In this document: piece after piece, positions 48,892-61,386 of the stretch
Layout: each line of letters starts with the position of its first letter
Numbering within the stretch: the stretch's first letter is position 1
Source of the DNA: Phallus indusiatus
Lineage: Eukaryota; Basidiomycota; Agaricomycetes; Phallales; Phallaceae
NCBI GenBank assembly: GCA_027605045.1
Contig: JAQFWX010000030.1
Location: 472,534 to 536,533, forward strand
Direction of reading: 5' to 3'
Length of the DNA stretch: 64,000 nt
Notes under the pieces: model-generated
What the model saw: only the letters and a program-made list of their open reading frames with translations
What the model was told of the DNA's origin: nothing
The model's database searches: none
Program-made: the position numbers and the translations under genes

Positions 48892-50168
48892 TTAAATTCC
48901 GAGAATGCTGATGATGTTGTTGTTGAGGATGTTGGTGGCGATGCCCGAGTTTTGAATGAAGACATTCAAGGCGTTCGCGTCAACGGGGATGTTGATCTTG
49001 AGAAGAACAAAGGTTCAGAACCGGAAATTTGTAAAAATGAGGGGGGGGAGAGAACTCACGGCTGCCAAAGCTTGGACTAAAGCAACAACGGTCGAGACGA
49101 CATCTAAAGTGGAAGCATTACGTTTGGCTAAGATGGGCAAAACGGTGATCTTGTTGCCGTTCAAGATGTTGGAGAGCAGGGTAACAACGTCGAGGTTGGC
49201 GTTCAAGGCGGTGAGGATGACGTTGATGTTGGCGTCTAAAGCAGCTTGAACGAGGGCGTTGAGGACGGCGAGGATATCAGCGTTGACAATGGTGAAGGGC
49301 AAATCGCGACGACCGACGATGATACTGTTACCGTTGAGGATGTTAGTCAAAATACTCGAGTTGTCAATGTTGAGGTTGGCGATGATGGCGTTGACGTTGA
49401 CGCCTGCTGCTACAGCTGCCTTTGCGAGAGCGGTCACTAGTGCGACGATGTCGACAAGTTCGGGGAGTTGGCGGACGAAGACGACGTTGCCGTTACCGAG
49501 GTTGCTAAGGAGAGTGCTTTGGTCGATGTTGAGGTTGGCAAGGACGGCGTTAACGTTGACACCAGCCTATTTTTCGTATAAAAATGAGTTAAAATATAAT
49601 TGATATTCAATTTTTTCAGTACTTACGTTCACGAGAGCGTCAATAAAAGCCAAGACGATGGCGTCAATGTTGGCAGGAAGAGGTATACCGGAACGTTTGA
49701 GGATAGTGATATCGTTATCGTTCAAGATATCTGAAAGAATGCTGGAATCCTGAACGTCAACATTGGCGAGGACAGCATTAAGATTGACATCAGCCTAGAG
49801 TATCGCATTCTCTTTAAGTTCCCAGTTTACATTAAAAAGGGATTTTTAATTTCTTACCGCTGCTAATGCGTTCGCGATAGCTTCGATCAAAGTCCCGATG
49901 TCCGCTACACCGGCGCGACGGAGAACAGTGACGTCGTTGCCGTCAGCGATGTTGTCAGCAATATTAGAGCCCTTGATGGCAACATTAGCAAGTGCTGCAT
50001 CAACATCAGCGAGAAGCTAGAAAATATGTGAGTTGGTGAACTCAAAGAACTGAAAGTCGCCGGCGCTGTAGCACTCACGTCCGTGGCTGCGGATGCAACT
50101 ACGTTGTTTGCGATGGGAACAGCGCAAACAGATACAGCGGCCAAAGCAAAGACGGGGGCGAAACGCAT
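48892..50168 (-). CDS. secreted Cys-free repeat protein with Kex2-type sites
   Basis: Five exons (50168-50079, 50016-49858, 49794-49627, 49566-49060, 48996-48892), all in phase 0, join exactly to 342 residues. A signal peptide fills the first 20 or so residues (MRFAPVFALAAVSVCAVP). The remainder is six modules of about 53-58 residues with a shared core, for example VNVNAIIANLNIDNSSILTN, ILNGNSIIV and then a Leu/Val/Ala-rich amphipathic helix. A dibasic pair follows the core in four modules: VLRRAG, ILKRSG, VGRRDL and LAKRNA. Apart from the signal peptide I find no Cys, Trp or Tyr. Kex2-type proteases cut after KR or RR, so several peptides could be released. I know no family with this sequence. 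The layout resembles the Kex2-processed repellents of smut fungi. A TATAAA lies about 80 nt upstream. Confidence 0.85.
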
Positions 50169-50246
50169 TGTTAACTGAGCTAGTCGAGTGAAGAGAACAG
50201 AAGATCGGATGTCGATGGGGACTAGAATGGCGACTTGGGTGCTGCA

Positions 50247-50252
50247 TTTATA
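50247..50252 (-). promoter_or_regulatory. TATA box of the secreted repeat-protein gene
   Basis: TATAAA on the minus strand, about 80 nt upstream of the start codon, the usual spacing for a strong fungal core promoter. Confidence 0.55.
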
Positions 50253-53011
50253 CGTTTTCCTCGAGCCCGGTTCGAGTAGTCTGTTTGCTTGTTGTCTTTG
50301 TCTTGCCTTGTTTGTTTATGGTGGTCGGGAATGACGATGACGAACATTGTTGCGTTTTCGACGTATTCAACCAATTGGATTTTAGACTGACACCGGTTCT
50401 TTAGAAGAAACACCAAGGCAAAGACAACAGGTACTCAAAGGTACCTTTCAGCTCCACCACGGGAAATTTTAACAGCGTACATCACGATTCGGGTATGCAT
50501 CTGGGCTTGACTCCTCTCCAACCTTCGGGAAAATTGTGACAGAGAAGAAGGTGAGGCTGTTGATGAAGACAAGAAAGCGTCCTATTACCTGTGTGGTACT
50601 GCTTTACGCAAAGTTTAAGTCGAAGACATAGCACGTAGTTCCCGCCATTCAGCAAAGTATATGGTAGTGAGTTGTGGGAAGTGTATCTTGCAACTTTTCG
50701 AGGGAAACGCTTTGACGTCTGTTGGTTTGTTGTTGCGTTTTTTTTGAAGTTCCGAAGAGCCTAGACACGCCCTAGTCACGCCAAATTCCCAGTATTCAAG
50801 TTCAGCGATCGGTTCGAAACTCCGCCGGTTTATGCGCGGAATCAAACTAACCCAACTTTGGAATAAAAGTTCGAGTTGAATGTCAGATGAGCCTGCAGCA
50901 CCTCATTCGGTAGAATATTTGCGCAATCTATTCTTTGTTTCATGAGTCATACATGATGAATTAAGCTGTGATATGATAATATTGATATATGAAATTGTCG
51001 GAGTACACGAGTTTGAAGGAGAATGCCGTTTAGGTAATACGGTTAGGTAATATGCCTTTATGTGATCAGTGATAGTGATGGGAGGATTCTTTGGACCGGT
51101 AGGTTGGTCCCAGGCACTTGCCACTGATCCAGCAAATATCACGAACTCGGACCTCAGTCACTCTTGCAAAATCGTCGCACACGCGGTCCGCTTCTTTTTG
51201 AACTGAGAAATTAATAACATCCGAAATCCTCTTGGAATGCTCAGATTACTGGCAAGAATTTTCATTTAAGTAAAAATACCAAACCACCTCTCTTATATTT
51301 TTAATATCTGTTTCCGGTGGCTGAAGTCCTTGAGGCTTGTTTGAAGAGCGTCAAAAAATCCATGATCGGATCATCCCATTATCACCAGGTACTTTCTCCA
51401 GATTTCTTCCTCTTTGACAATCATATCACGTTAATGACGCAAAATGACGTTGTGCAAACAGCAGTGCGTCATAGACCTTTTGACCAAAGCTAGCCAGAGC
51501 CAGCCCGCTTATTTGATCTGCCACAATTACCCGACTATCACGTTCAGGAACGAGGAAGTCGGACGAGAGGAATTTCCCAAAATAACTCATGCAAATCTAA
51601 TTTATTCTACTGACCGCTTCTTCTTTTGCTATCCATAAAGAAGGCTTCTGTAATATAGTAACCATCTTGGCGCGCGCCAGTGATATTGGAGCTACGGGTG
51701 GTAGTGGCCGAAAAATGAAGACGATTCGCTATGGCTTGTACTTCATTTTCTGAAGCTGAAGGGCAAAGTGCTGGATTAGGCGGGCTTGCTTTGAAGGTTT
51801 GATCATTCGTTAGACACAGCTAGAAGCAAAGGCTGATCAAATCCCCCGATACGACGCCTAAAACGAATTTTTGATTGTTTGTTGAGATATATGAATTAGG
51901 TTTTCTTGCAAACGAGGTCAAGTCTGGTTGGCAAGGTTGGGAAACTTGACCATCATCTGATTATCTCATCGGGACCCGAGGAAGCCAGTCTGCCTCGCGT
52001 TTTGACAGCGACTATTTTTTTTTACCCTAAAAAATCCGAACAGATATTTTCCTTATTGAGGGCATATCATCTCATTTTGGCAATGTCAGTGTAAAATTTG
52101 CTAGAACATCTGGTGAGACACGACATCAGTTCCCGTGTGTTTCCGAGATGTCAGCGCTGAGAACTATGTGAATTTGAAAATTCAGTGGAGTGTAGATTAT
52201 TACGACAAAAGAAAAAAATGCAAAACAAAAAATAGGGGGATCAGTGGATACTGTAAATTGTACCCTCATTTATGTCAATAATTTTAATGTATTATTATTA
52301 GACGGAAAGGAAGTTCATTTGAGCCGCAAATTTGTGATAAACCCCGTAAGATCTCGCAAAAATATGCATCTCTTCATAGTACATGTACGCCACGTGTGTA
52401 TACACCATATGGGAGTCCGAGTCCGGATCCTTTCACGAAGAAAAAAGAAGAGAAGGAGAGAGCTTTGCGCAAGTGAGGGTGTCGGACTACCGTTTTGCGG
52501 ACCTGCCAGTGCTGTGCATGTTTGGTACAAACTTTACACTCAAAAAAGGGTATTTACTGCTAATAATAAAGGGGATCCGTGCGACGTACGTACACGTGGG
52601 GATGTGATCCTATTTGCGTGAAAACCTTTTTCTATTTGCGACACCGGTATATCGATGCAGGAATGATGCAGGAATGATGATATCTTTATTGTTAATGTAC
52701 TGATAAATGTATATACTATTGATACATGATTGTACAGCTTGGTTGATCACTGAAAATAGAAGTGAAAAGTAAAAGAGACCATCAAAGAAATGGATACGCG
52801 ACAAAAAAGATGAATGAAAATCAAAAGTGTCAGAACAAGAACGCCAGAAAAATTTGAAAATAACAGCAAGTGAATATATCATACACATTATGTACTACCA
52901 CGGTCCATGTGCGATGACATCGTCATACCAGAAAAGAAAAGAAAAACAAAACAAAAAACTCATCTTCATAGACCATATGGGCCATATTCTTCGAAAACCT
53001 AAGTCAGTAAA
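50253..53011. other. gene-poor region, nothing supported
   Basis: Promoter side of the secreted repeat gene and 3' side of the coiled-coil gene. Several short open frames are present but none has a family, good start and splice signals together. Direct duplication GATGCAGGAATGATGCAGGAATG-type repeat occurs near 52655. Confidence 0.4.
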
Positions 53012-56000
53012 TCAATAATCCCTCCCTTCAACGGCTCTCCTAGCCCATGTGGCATTGTGAATGGGACTATCATCCCTCATACCATTAAGCACGCCCGACT
53101 CGACCCACGAGGATGGGACAAAACTATTACGCATACCTCCCGGGCGAGCTGACGAAGGCCGCTGCATCGGGATCGCACGAGGCGGAGACGCAGTAAATGA
53201 AGACGCGGGTGTAGGTGTCATAGACGAAGGCGAGACAAACGTTGTTGGCAGCTGATGTTGTTGATGATGCTGATGACGCCGACCGTTCGTGCTATTCTTG
53301 TTATTGTTGTTCAATGGACCGGGTGTACCAATATCTTCTTCGAGATCTTCATTGTCGAGAGGACTTTGTTGTTGTGGTTCTCCCTTCAGAAACGTTGTCC
53401 TAATAGATGAATCCGACAAACCACGCGTGCGTAGAGTACGTTGTAAAAGCGGCTCTTGGAATTCAGTTGAACGATGAGACGAGTGAGGATGGTCGTGTGT
53501 ATTAACACCCAAATAAGGCGGTACCTGCGCTTGCTGCTGCGCCGATGTATAAGCTCTTGGTTTCCCAGATCCAGATCCGTAAACGAGACTAGCAGCTGCA
53601 GAACGACCGAGTGAAATATTGGAAAACGCCCCGCGAAGTTGTCTAAACTTGTCTGGGTACTCCCTCTTCTCTTTCTCTTTCTCCTGATTGAGCGCTACGT
53701 CCCTCGTATCTCTATCCTTGTTACTCCCACTTGCCTTAACGTCGGAATCATCGGGTTTGATGCGAGGCAAAACTACCCATCTTTCATCCGGATTTGGAAT
53801 GGGCGCACCCGCGAATATACCCATGAGACTGAGACTTCGCGGTGTAGGAGCATGAACTATAGGTGCAGCACCGCCAGCGGGTCCATTGCTGGGACTAATG
53901 ACTCCAGCAGCTCGCGACAAAGCACTAGGTGGGCTAGCCGCACGCAAGACGTCGTCTGCAGAAACCAAACCATGTCGCGCGTCCGGTCCGACGACGCTAA
54001 CTGTCATAGAAGACGCCCCGATGGCAGGTGCCAGTTTAGCGCTAGGTCGTTGCGGGACCGGGTGCCGTAGCTCAGCACTATTCGAAGCAGAAGAGGACGC
54101 GAAGTGCCCACCCGCGGTACCGGAGCCAAAAGATGATGATGCTGTCAACGTCGTCAACCCGCTCTGTCCGAACAATCTTTGAATCCACCCAGAAGAAAAA
54201 GAAGCATTCCCGGTGGCAGCATCACTACCATTCGCATTATTGTTGTTGTTATCAGTCGCAAGTGCTTCCTTTTTCAGTCGATGTGCAATCGACGGTTCAA
54301 AGATCACTTCATTAAGCGTCACCCGCATCGCACACGCGAGTTCGAAAATCTGTTTGAAAAGCCTGAGAATTGCTTTCACCTCTCCACGTGTGACTTTCCA
54401 TTTCAGCCCGCTATCTCTCCCCAGTTTGAGAGCCGCGACGTCGTTCAATATATTCTTTATCGTCGCTTGACTGACACTCCGTGGATCAGCGGCACCAGAT
54501 AAGACATGTTGCTTTCGCAGACGGAGCGTTAGAGTTCGAGCATCACACTGTAAAAGCCGCGTCAAGATACTCGATAAAGCGTTCGTCAAGAGCGTAATTG
54601 GCTCTGAATCATGTGCGGAGAAATTGTTGGTCCCAATCTGACTTGGCGCTTGGCCTGGTGACAGTGGAGTGGTGGCGTTTGTATTCGGGTTTGAGGTTGA
54701 CCCAGTTCCTAGAGGACGAGGAGGCACGTTGTTGTTGTGATCGTGGCTGAATTGCGATGATACCGCTCCATTCAAAGGCTTGTCCTTATCAGGTTGAAGG
54801 ATTGAAGAGGTATCAGAGTGGCTGGATCCTATACTTTCTACAGCGAGAACGGAGGGCCTAGGAGAAGGAAGGGCGAAGGTAGTGTGAGGGTGGGAAAGAT
54901 GGTTACTATTGGAAGGCAGAAGGCTGTCCGTCTGAACGGATTTATCTTGCGGATAGCGCATCCCAAAATCAAGGGTATCGTCCTAATAAGGAAAGTATGA
55001 CATGCGTTAACAGCGTGCTTCAAAGAAACTAGAAAAACAAAAAGGAAGTTGTACGTACAAAAGTGTGAACGCGGGTTTCTTCATCCCATTTCTCTCTCGC
55101 CTCTGAAAGTTCGTCTCTGGCTTCATCAAGGAGCATGTTCAGCTCAGAGACGTCCTTTTTCAAAGCTTCGTTGTCAGCTACTAGGGTCTCAAGTATCCGG
55201 GCGGTCTGTGCATGGGTGAAAGAATCGGAAACATTTAATGAACGACGGAGAATTTCAAGTCGAGATTTGGCCTCCTCTAAGACGGCCTGAGAAAAATCGG
55301 TTCTTGACGCACGCAGTGCCGCCAATTCTTCTCTCAGTGCATTGACCTCACGTTGAAGGTTTCCTAGACGGCGCAAAGCAATCAGGGTCATTACAAATTT
55401 AGTGCCATCATGATGGACAAATTTGCTTACCGGCATTATCCGCATTAGCTCTTGCCCGCATCTCAGCTGATCTTGCACGTCCAACAGCAGCATCTCTTTC
55501 TTGACGGACATCATCACGCTCTTGAGTCAACTGAGAAAGCCGAAACTCCCATCCCGTCGATCTCGATTGTTGTGCTGTCAGCTTATTGACGTTTGTGCGC
55601 GCGTCGTGCAGCTCTTGTTGTAGTGCGCGTGTGGTCGCGTCAGATAATTCTGTCTTAATGATAAGCTCTTGAATCCGCTAATATAATAACAAAACATGGT
55701 GAGACGTTGATACATGGTTAAGCAAAGATGAACTGTGAACACACTGATTCCATGATGGAGTTCTCTTCAGCGAGGGTGACCAGCCTGCTTGTTAGACTCT
55801 CGATATGTTGCTGTGGGTTTTCAAAAGTCGGCGCATCTAATGACGCTACGCTGACCTGTATATTCCATGTCGGTTAAGTGAAAAGAACACACGTCACCAC
55901 TTCACGAACATACTTGACGGGATAATACGGTATCCTGCCTTTTGGCATAGGCCTCATATCTCTGCAACAAAGCCTGTCCGACTTCTGTTGAACAATGGAC

Positions 56001-56295
56001 CGTGAGACAAAGTCAATTATCGCGCGAGAACAAATTAAGACTCACCTGCACTCAGAACAAGTCGGCTTTCAAGCTTTGCTTTGACATTCTTCCATGCTGT
56101 TAGATGCGCACAAGTAGCCTTTTGACAGCAGCATTCCAATGATGAAATGTCGGGTGATGAAGATCTCGTTCCTGCAAAATTCTGTAATGCAACGGTGAGA
56201 TCGTCGATGGATTTCGGAGCGTTGTTGAGACGAAGCTCGGACATGGCGGGACTGGAAGAGCCTGAACTCGGTGCCGGTAGCGGACTTGCCATCAT
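53012..56295 (-). CDS. coiled-coil protein with CCC-C motif, unknown function
   Basis: Six exons join in frame, roughly 56295-56046, 55986-55913, 55860-55750, 55679-55430, 55369-55062 and 54982-53012, for about 985 residues. Near residue 55 lies SLECCCQKATCAHLTAWKNV followed by EVGQALLQRYEAYAKRQ, a small conserved block also known to me from uncharacterised ascomycete coiled-coil proteins. Residues 95-330 are heptad-rich (LQQELHDARTNVNKLTAQQS, LREELAALRASRTDF, LKKDVSELNMLLDEARDELS). The last 650 residues are mostly low-complexity Ser/Pro/Asn, with one folded-looking helical island (LTNALSSILTRLLQCDARTL to FELACAMRVTLNEV). No signal or membrane segment. A cytoskeletal, septal or polarity scaffold is plausible but unproven. 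Confidence 0.8.
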
Positions 56296-56867
56296 AGTTG
56301 AGGAAGAATATTATATGCAATTTATGAACAATGCATGCGAAAGAACCAAGGTAAATCGGCGGCGTTGAGTGTCCGTTGTTGTGAGTGAATTGAAAGGGTT
56401 ACCTGACGCTGACTAATCTCAGCTTGAATCGTGCGATTTCCCGGCGCTTGTTGAAATGGCCAAACCTTGGCAGTTGCAACTTGCCAACTGCAATTCACTT
56501 GAACACGAGCTGTGGACAATGAGTACATAGGCATGTGGATAAAGGAAGAGACGGTGGCTCGAGCAATCTTCGAGTCTTCTTTATTTTAATTGTTTGGCAA
56601 CAAAGCTATTGTTGTCTGGCTCCAGCTGGCACCATGCGATTAACGGGCTCGAAGAAAGCGAAACAAAAACGAAATTCTCAATTCAAATGCTCAAGACCTC
56701 CTTTATACAAGTTTATCGGACACATTGAAAACGGCAAATAAGTTGGCACGAGTCTCTTGACCAGCGATCCGATCGCTCCCAGAGAGAGATACTACTATTC
56801 ATGACGGGCGAAAAGTTCACAAGACAGGTTTATTGCATATTCTATTGTGTTCTATTTCCTCAAGTAG

Positions 56868-58436
56868 CTACAAGATATTGAAATTCATATCATTATTTTG
56901 CACGTTAGAATGCACGAGACCTTTTTCCGAACGGTGGGACATCCAGTACGAACGCAGCCGCGGAATAAAAATACTCCATAGTACTCTCGTTTGAGTATGC
57001 GATATAAGAACCAGCGTCGATGAATGTGCCGCGCGGTTTTTTAACCCCTGTCCGAAAGATGAGTTTAAACCACTGACACGCGAAAAGGCTGGAGACGACC
57101 TACACATAAGCTGAGGACTAGCCCGAACACCAAAATCGCCCTTGAGAATCTCATCATACATCTCTTCATCTTCGCCCGTATCTATCCCATTCACATTAAA
57201 CTTAAAGGTGTAGGATGTGATCAGAAACTCGACGGTGTCTGAATCTTCGTCCGTATATAATATCGGGTCATAACCATCTTGCGGAACACCTGCCAGTACA
57301 GACTCGCGGTCGTCGGTTTCTCGCACCATAACAGCATTCAAGTAAACGAGAAACCCTGCGGCTTTCATCGCACGATATACAACTGCATCGATCCCTTTTA
57401 GATTTTCTGCAAACTCCATCCAGGATATTTTTCCTCCTGTGCGAGGCAAGGGGTATGAATGTGAGAGCGCAATAGCGACCTCAGCACCTTGACTAAGGAA
57501 CGAAGGGTTCCGCAATGCCGCCACAAAATCGTTATACAACGGGGTCGTTGTTCCTTCCATGTTGGTCACAATCGGCTCCATTTCCCCGAGCTCGAGCATT
57601 CTTGTTGAAGAAAAGAAGATATCGTAGGCAACGGTGACACGTGTGCCTGATTTTACGGGCAGAACTTCGTGCTCGACATCGGAAAAGAGAAAAGCCCAGG
57701 GTAGCGAAAGCTTCAGCTTGTTATTTTCTTGGACTTCGAAAGCTTCGGAGCATTGTTGATGCCAATCAAACATAATTTCGTTCCCTTCATGATTAACTCG
57801 CAATGCACCGCCTTCATAGGCAGTGGGAAGACCGATCATCAGTGTACCGACATGATTACTCCCTTTCGGTGTATCTCTATGAGATTTGAAGAAGCCGTTC
57901 TTAGCATACGCATTGAGTTTGTACAAACGCGGGATCATCGTCAGATTTTGAATAGTTTTGCTAGCTTGTCCTTCAGCAAGTACCGATCGTCCTGCAGCCA
58001 ACGAGCTAATAGTTGTCAAAATCTCCACACCAACTTCGCTTAAGAGCTCTATGCTAAACGCAAATTCGTTTTGACGGAGTTCTCGAGCTAGTCGATAAGA
58101 CTCATCAAGTACAGTCTCATTGCCCCTTCCATGAGGAGCAGGCACACACTTCAAGGAGGTCGTTTATTGCAGTCTGGCGGTCTTCTGCTGACTGTTCAAA
58201 CAGCTTGTGAAAATCGAGCCTAGATGGTAAAATATCATATCAAACAAGAAAAGAAGTGAATGGACTTTGATATCGAGGAGACTTGATTTATCTATTACCA
58301 ATTGCTTTTGCCTGTCGATCAATTCGAAAGATCCGCCACAGCAGAAATACGAATCAGCGTCTGATATCTTTTGTAGCAGTTGATTGAAAATTGCTTTATC
58401 TTCTTCGGTGGCAGCGGGTCTGATCATTTTGGCCAT
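56868..58436 (-). pseudogene. 2-oxoglutarate/Fe(II) oxygenase copy A, frameshifted
   Basis: Nearly the whole gene is present and reads like copy B, but the frame is broken. A CA-dinucleotide run at 58143-58149 has one CA fewer than copy B, shifting the frame in LLEVCVPAPHGRG. A 4-bp deficit near 57062-57082 shifts it again, so the conserved tail (GVKKP to AAAFVLDVPPFG) lies out of frame. The exon 1 donor is also in a different phase because copy A lacks 29 nt of exon 1 relative to B. The catalytic part between the lesions is intact at residue level: HRDTPKG and FLFSDVEHEVLPV. A sequencing error cannot explain all three differences easily. Confidence 0.8.
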
Positions 58437-59840
58437 TTCAATGTTGTCAGTGGATGATTCTCAAAAGATGGTAGCAGTCAAAAAGATAATAAATGTCAAA
58501 CGTGTTTTCCTGTTTAAATAAATATGAGAACGACTGTGAAATCGATGATCGATATGTTTTCTTACATAAATAATACGCAAGCCTTCCTGAAATTCAACTC
58601 CTTTAGCGAGTCAATGTCCGATGCGGAAGTTGCCAGTGAGACAAAAAATCATCGGAGCTCCAAATACAAGCGAATTTACGCGTTCTCTTTGAAGATAGGT
58701 TTTGTTTCTTCATTAAGTTGCTGGGTACGAATACTGTCAGCTGGATACCGTCGAGTATGTTTTCCGTTAATAAATATAAAATGAATATAGTGTTTATACA
58801 CGATGCTCTAGTGATGTGGTCTAAGCTCACCGAGAATAGCCTTCTGCTTTCAAAAAAAAGCTCAATGAGGGTAATACCTTGGGCGAAAATCTCGAGCTAC
58901 CCCGTCTGAAAACCTCAGCGGATATTGTTGTGTGCCAAGTGTGACCGACAAAGATGAATATTAGGACCAGGGGAATGTCAGTTTCAGAATTAATTATCGG
59001 TATTCATCTTCGGCGGGACTGAGACGGTCTAGTACTGCCAGTACTAGTCAAGTACTAGTATACTCAGCCATCTGCTTCAAGATTTCGTATCTGAGATTGA
59101 GCGTAATGGTATTCAAGTTTTCTCGGGTTGGTAAATTCACATCGACTGTTTAGAGTACGTCATCCATTTTAAACACGTTAAAATAGACTTTAACGGCACA
59201 TTGTGGGACCACATTCTCCCGACGTCTATTACATGTGAATAATATGATCAAATCCTAAATATGGGGGACAAATCTCAAGGAACGGACATATTTTGGGTCG
59301 AGCGTAGGTGTTTCTCAATCTTCTTTCGGTCACTGTCTGCACATCCCTCATTTAGGCATTACTAGGTACATACCCCATCTTATTACCCGTCGTCCGGAGT
59401 ATTCAACTGCATAACAACCCGTCGAAAACGGATTAACTTAAATGGTTGGAGTCAATTGGTTTGTCATTTTGTAATGCAGAGATGGTGGTTCGAGGAATCT
59501 CCGAGTCTTCTTTATTTTAACTGTTTGGCAAAAAAGCCATTGGCGTCTGACTCCCAACTGGCGCTGGCACCATACGATTAATGGGCTTAAGGAAAGCGAA
59601 ACGAAAACGTAATTCTCAATTCAAATGTTCACGGCTTCCTTTAGACAAGCACATTGAAAACGGAAAATAAGTTGGCACGAGTCTCTTGACCAGCGGCCCA
59701 CTATTTGAAGGCGATCAAGGCTCCCAGGAAGAGATACTATTCGTGACACGCGAAAAGTTCATAAGACAGGTTTATTGTATATTCTATTGTATTCTATTTT
59801 CTCAAAAATAGCTACGAGAATCGTATCATTGTTTTGCACG
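58437..59840. other. intergenic duplicate flank
   Basis: It contains the 5' flank of copy A, which aligns with 61387-62480, and from 59478 the 3' flank of copy B. No separate gene. Confidence 0.6.
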
Positions 59841-61386
59841 TTAGAATGCACGAGACTTTTCCCCGAACGGCGGAACATTCAGTACGAACGCAGCTGCGGA
59901 ATAAAGATACTCTACAGAGTACTCGTTCGCGTAGGCGATATAAGAACCGGCGTTGATGAACGTGTCCTTCGGTTTTTTAACCCCTGTCCGAAAAATGAGT
60001 ATAGATCCGTCATTGACGCGAGAAAAGGCTGGAGGGGACCTACACATCAGCTGGGGACTAGCCCGAACACCAAATTCGGCCTCGAGGGCCTCCTCATACA
60101 TGCCGCCATCTTCGCCTGTTTCCATAGTTTCTTCAGGGTATGTGAAGGTGTCAGACGTAACCAGAAACAAGTCTGAATATTCGTCGTATGTTAACGGGTC
60201 ATAACCATCTTGCGGAATACCTTCCAGCATAGACTCTGTATAATAGCCTTCTTCCCTCATAACAACCTTCAAGGAAACATCAAACCCTGCCGCTTTCATC
60301 GCACAATATACAACTGCATCGACCCCTTTTAGACTTTCTGCAAACTGTGTGTCGGTTAATTTTACCCCCGTGCGAGGCGAGGGATATGAATGCGAAAGCG
60401 CAATAGCAACCTCGGCGCCTTGAATAAGAAACGAAGGGTTCCTCAATGCCGCAACGAAATCGTTATACAATGGGATTGTGGTCCCGTCCATGTTAGTCAA
60501 AAGTGATCCCATGTCCGCGAGCTCTTGAGTTCTTTTCGGAGAAGAGAAAATATCGTAGACAATGGTGATCCGCGCGCCTGATTCTACGGGCAGAACTTCG
60601 TGCTCGACATCGGAAAAGAGAAAAGCCCAGGGGAGCGAAAGCTTCAGCTTGTCATTTTCTTGAGCTTTAAAACCTTCGGAGCATTGTTGGTGCCAATCAA
60701 ACATAATTTCGTTCCCGTCATGATTAACTCGCAATGCACCACCTGTATAGGAAGTGGGAAGACCAATCATCAGTGTGCCGACATGGTCATTTCCTTTCGG
60801 CGTATCTCTATGAGATTTGAAGAAGCCGTTCTTAGCATACGCATTGAGTTTGTACAAACGCGGGATCATCGTCAGATTCTGAATAGTTTTGCTAGCTTGT
60901 CCTTCAGCAAGTACCGATCGTCCTGCAGTCAACGAGCTAATTGTTGTCAAAATCTCCGCACCAGCTTCGCTTAAGAGCTCTATGCTCAATGCAAATTCGT
61001 TTTGACGGAGTTCTCGAGCTAGTCGATAAGACTCATCAAGTACAGTCTCATTGCCCCTTCCATGAGGAGCAGGCACACACACTTCAAGAAGGTCGTTTAT
61101 TGCAGTCTGGCGGTCTTCTGCTGATTGTTCAAACAATTTGTGAAAATCGAGCCTAGATGGTGGAATATCAACAAGAAAAAACAGGTTGATATCGGGGAGA
61201 GTTAATTTATTACCAATTGCGTTTACCAGTCGTTTCGGACTTGTAGTAAAGTGTCAGAGGCCTGTCGGTCAATTCGAGAGTTCCGCCACAGCAAAAATAC
61301 GAATCAACAGCTGATATTTTTTGAAGCAGTCGATCAAAAATCGCTTTATCTTCTTCGGTGGCAGCGGGTCTGATCATTTTGGCCAT
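59841..61386 (-). CDS. 2-oxoglutarate/Fe(II)-dependent oxygenase (prolyl 4-hydroxylase-like), copy B
   Basis: Two exons (61386-61214 and 61152-59841) join exactly to 494 residues, starting at the first ATG (MAKMIRPAATEEDKA). The double-stranded beta-helix core lies at residues 165-270: FFKSHRDTPKGNDHVGTLMI holds the iron-binding His and Asp, GGALRVNHDGNEIMFDW follows, and WAFLFSDVEHEVLPVESGAR holds the distal His and the 2-oxoglutarate-binding Arg. All four key residues are therefore present. Proteins with this FFKSHxDTP and DVEHEV pattern are an expanded family in mushroom genomes, usually called prolyl 4-hydroxylase-like or generic 2OG-Fe(II) oxygenase; substrate unknown. No secretion signal. 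The C-terminal 150 residues are a second, less conserved domain. Confidence 0.88.

Noticed and set aside
52244..52621. 125-codon plus-strand frame
   Set aside because: No family, unusual composition, no splice signals, and no related sequence in the window.
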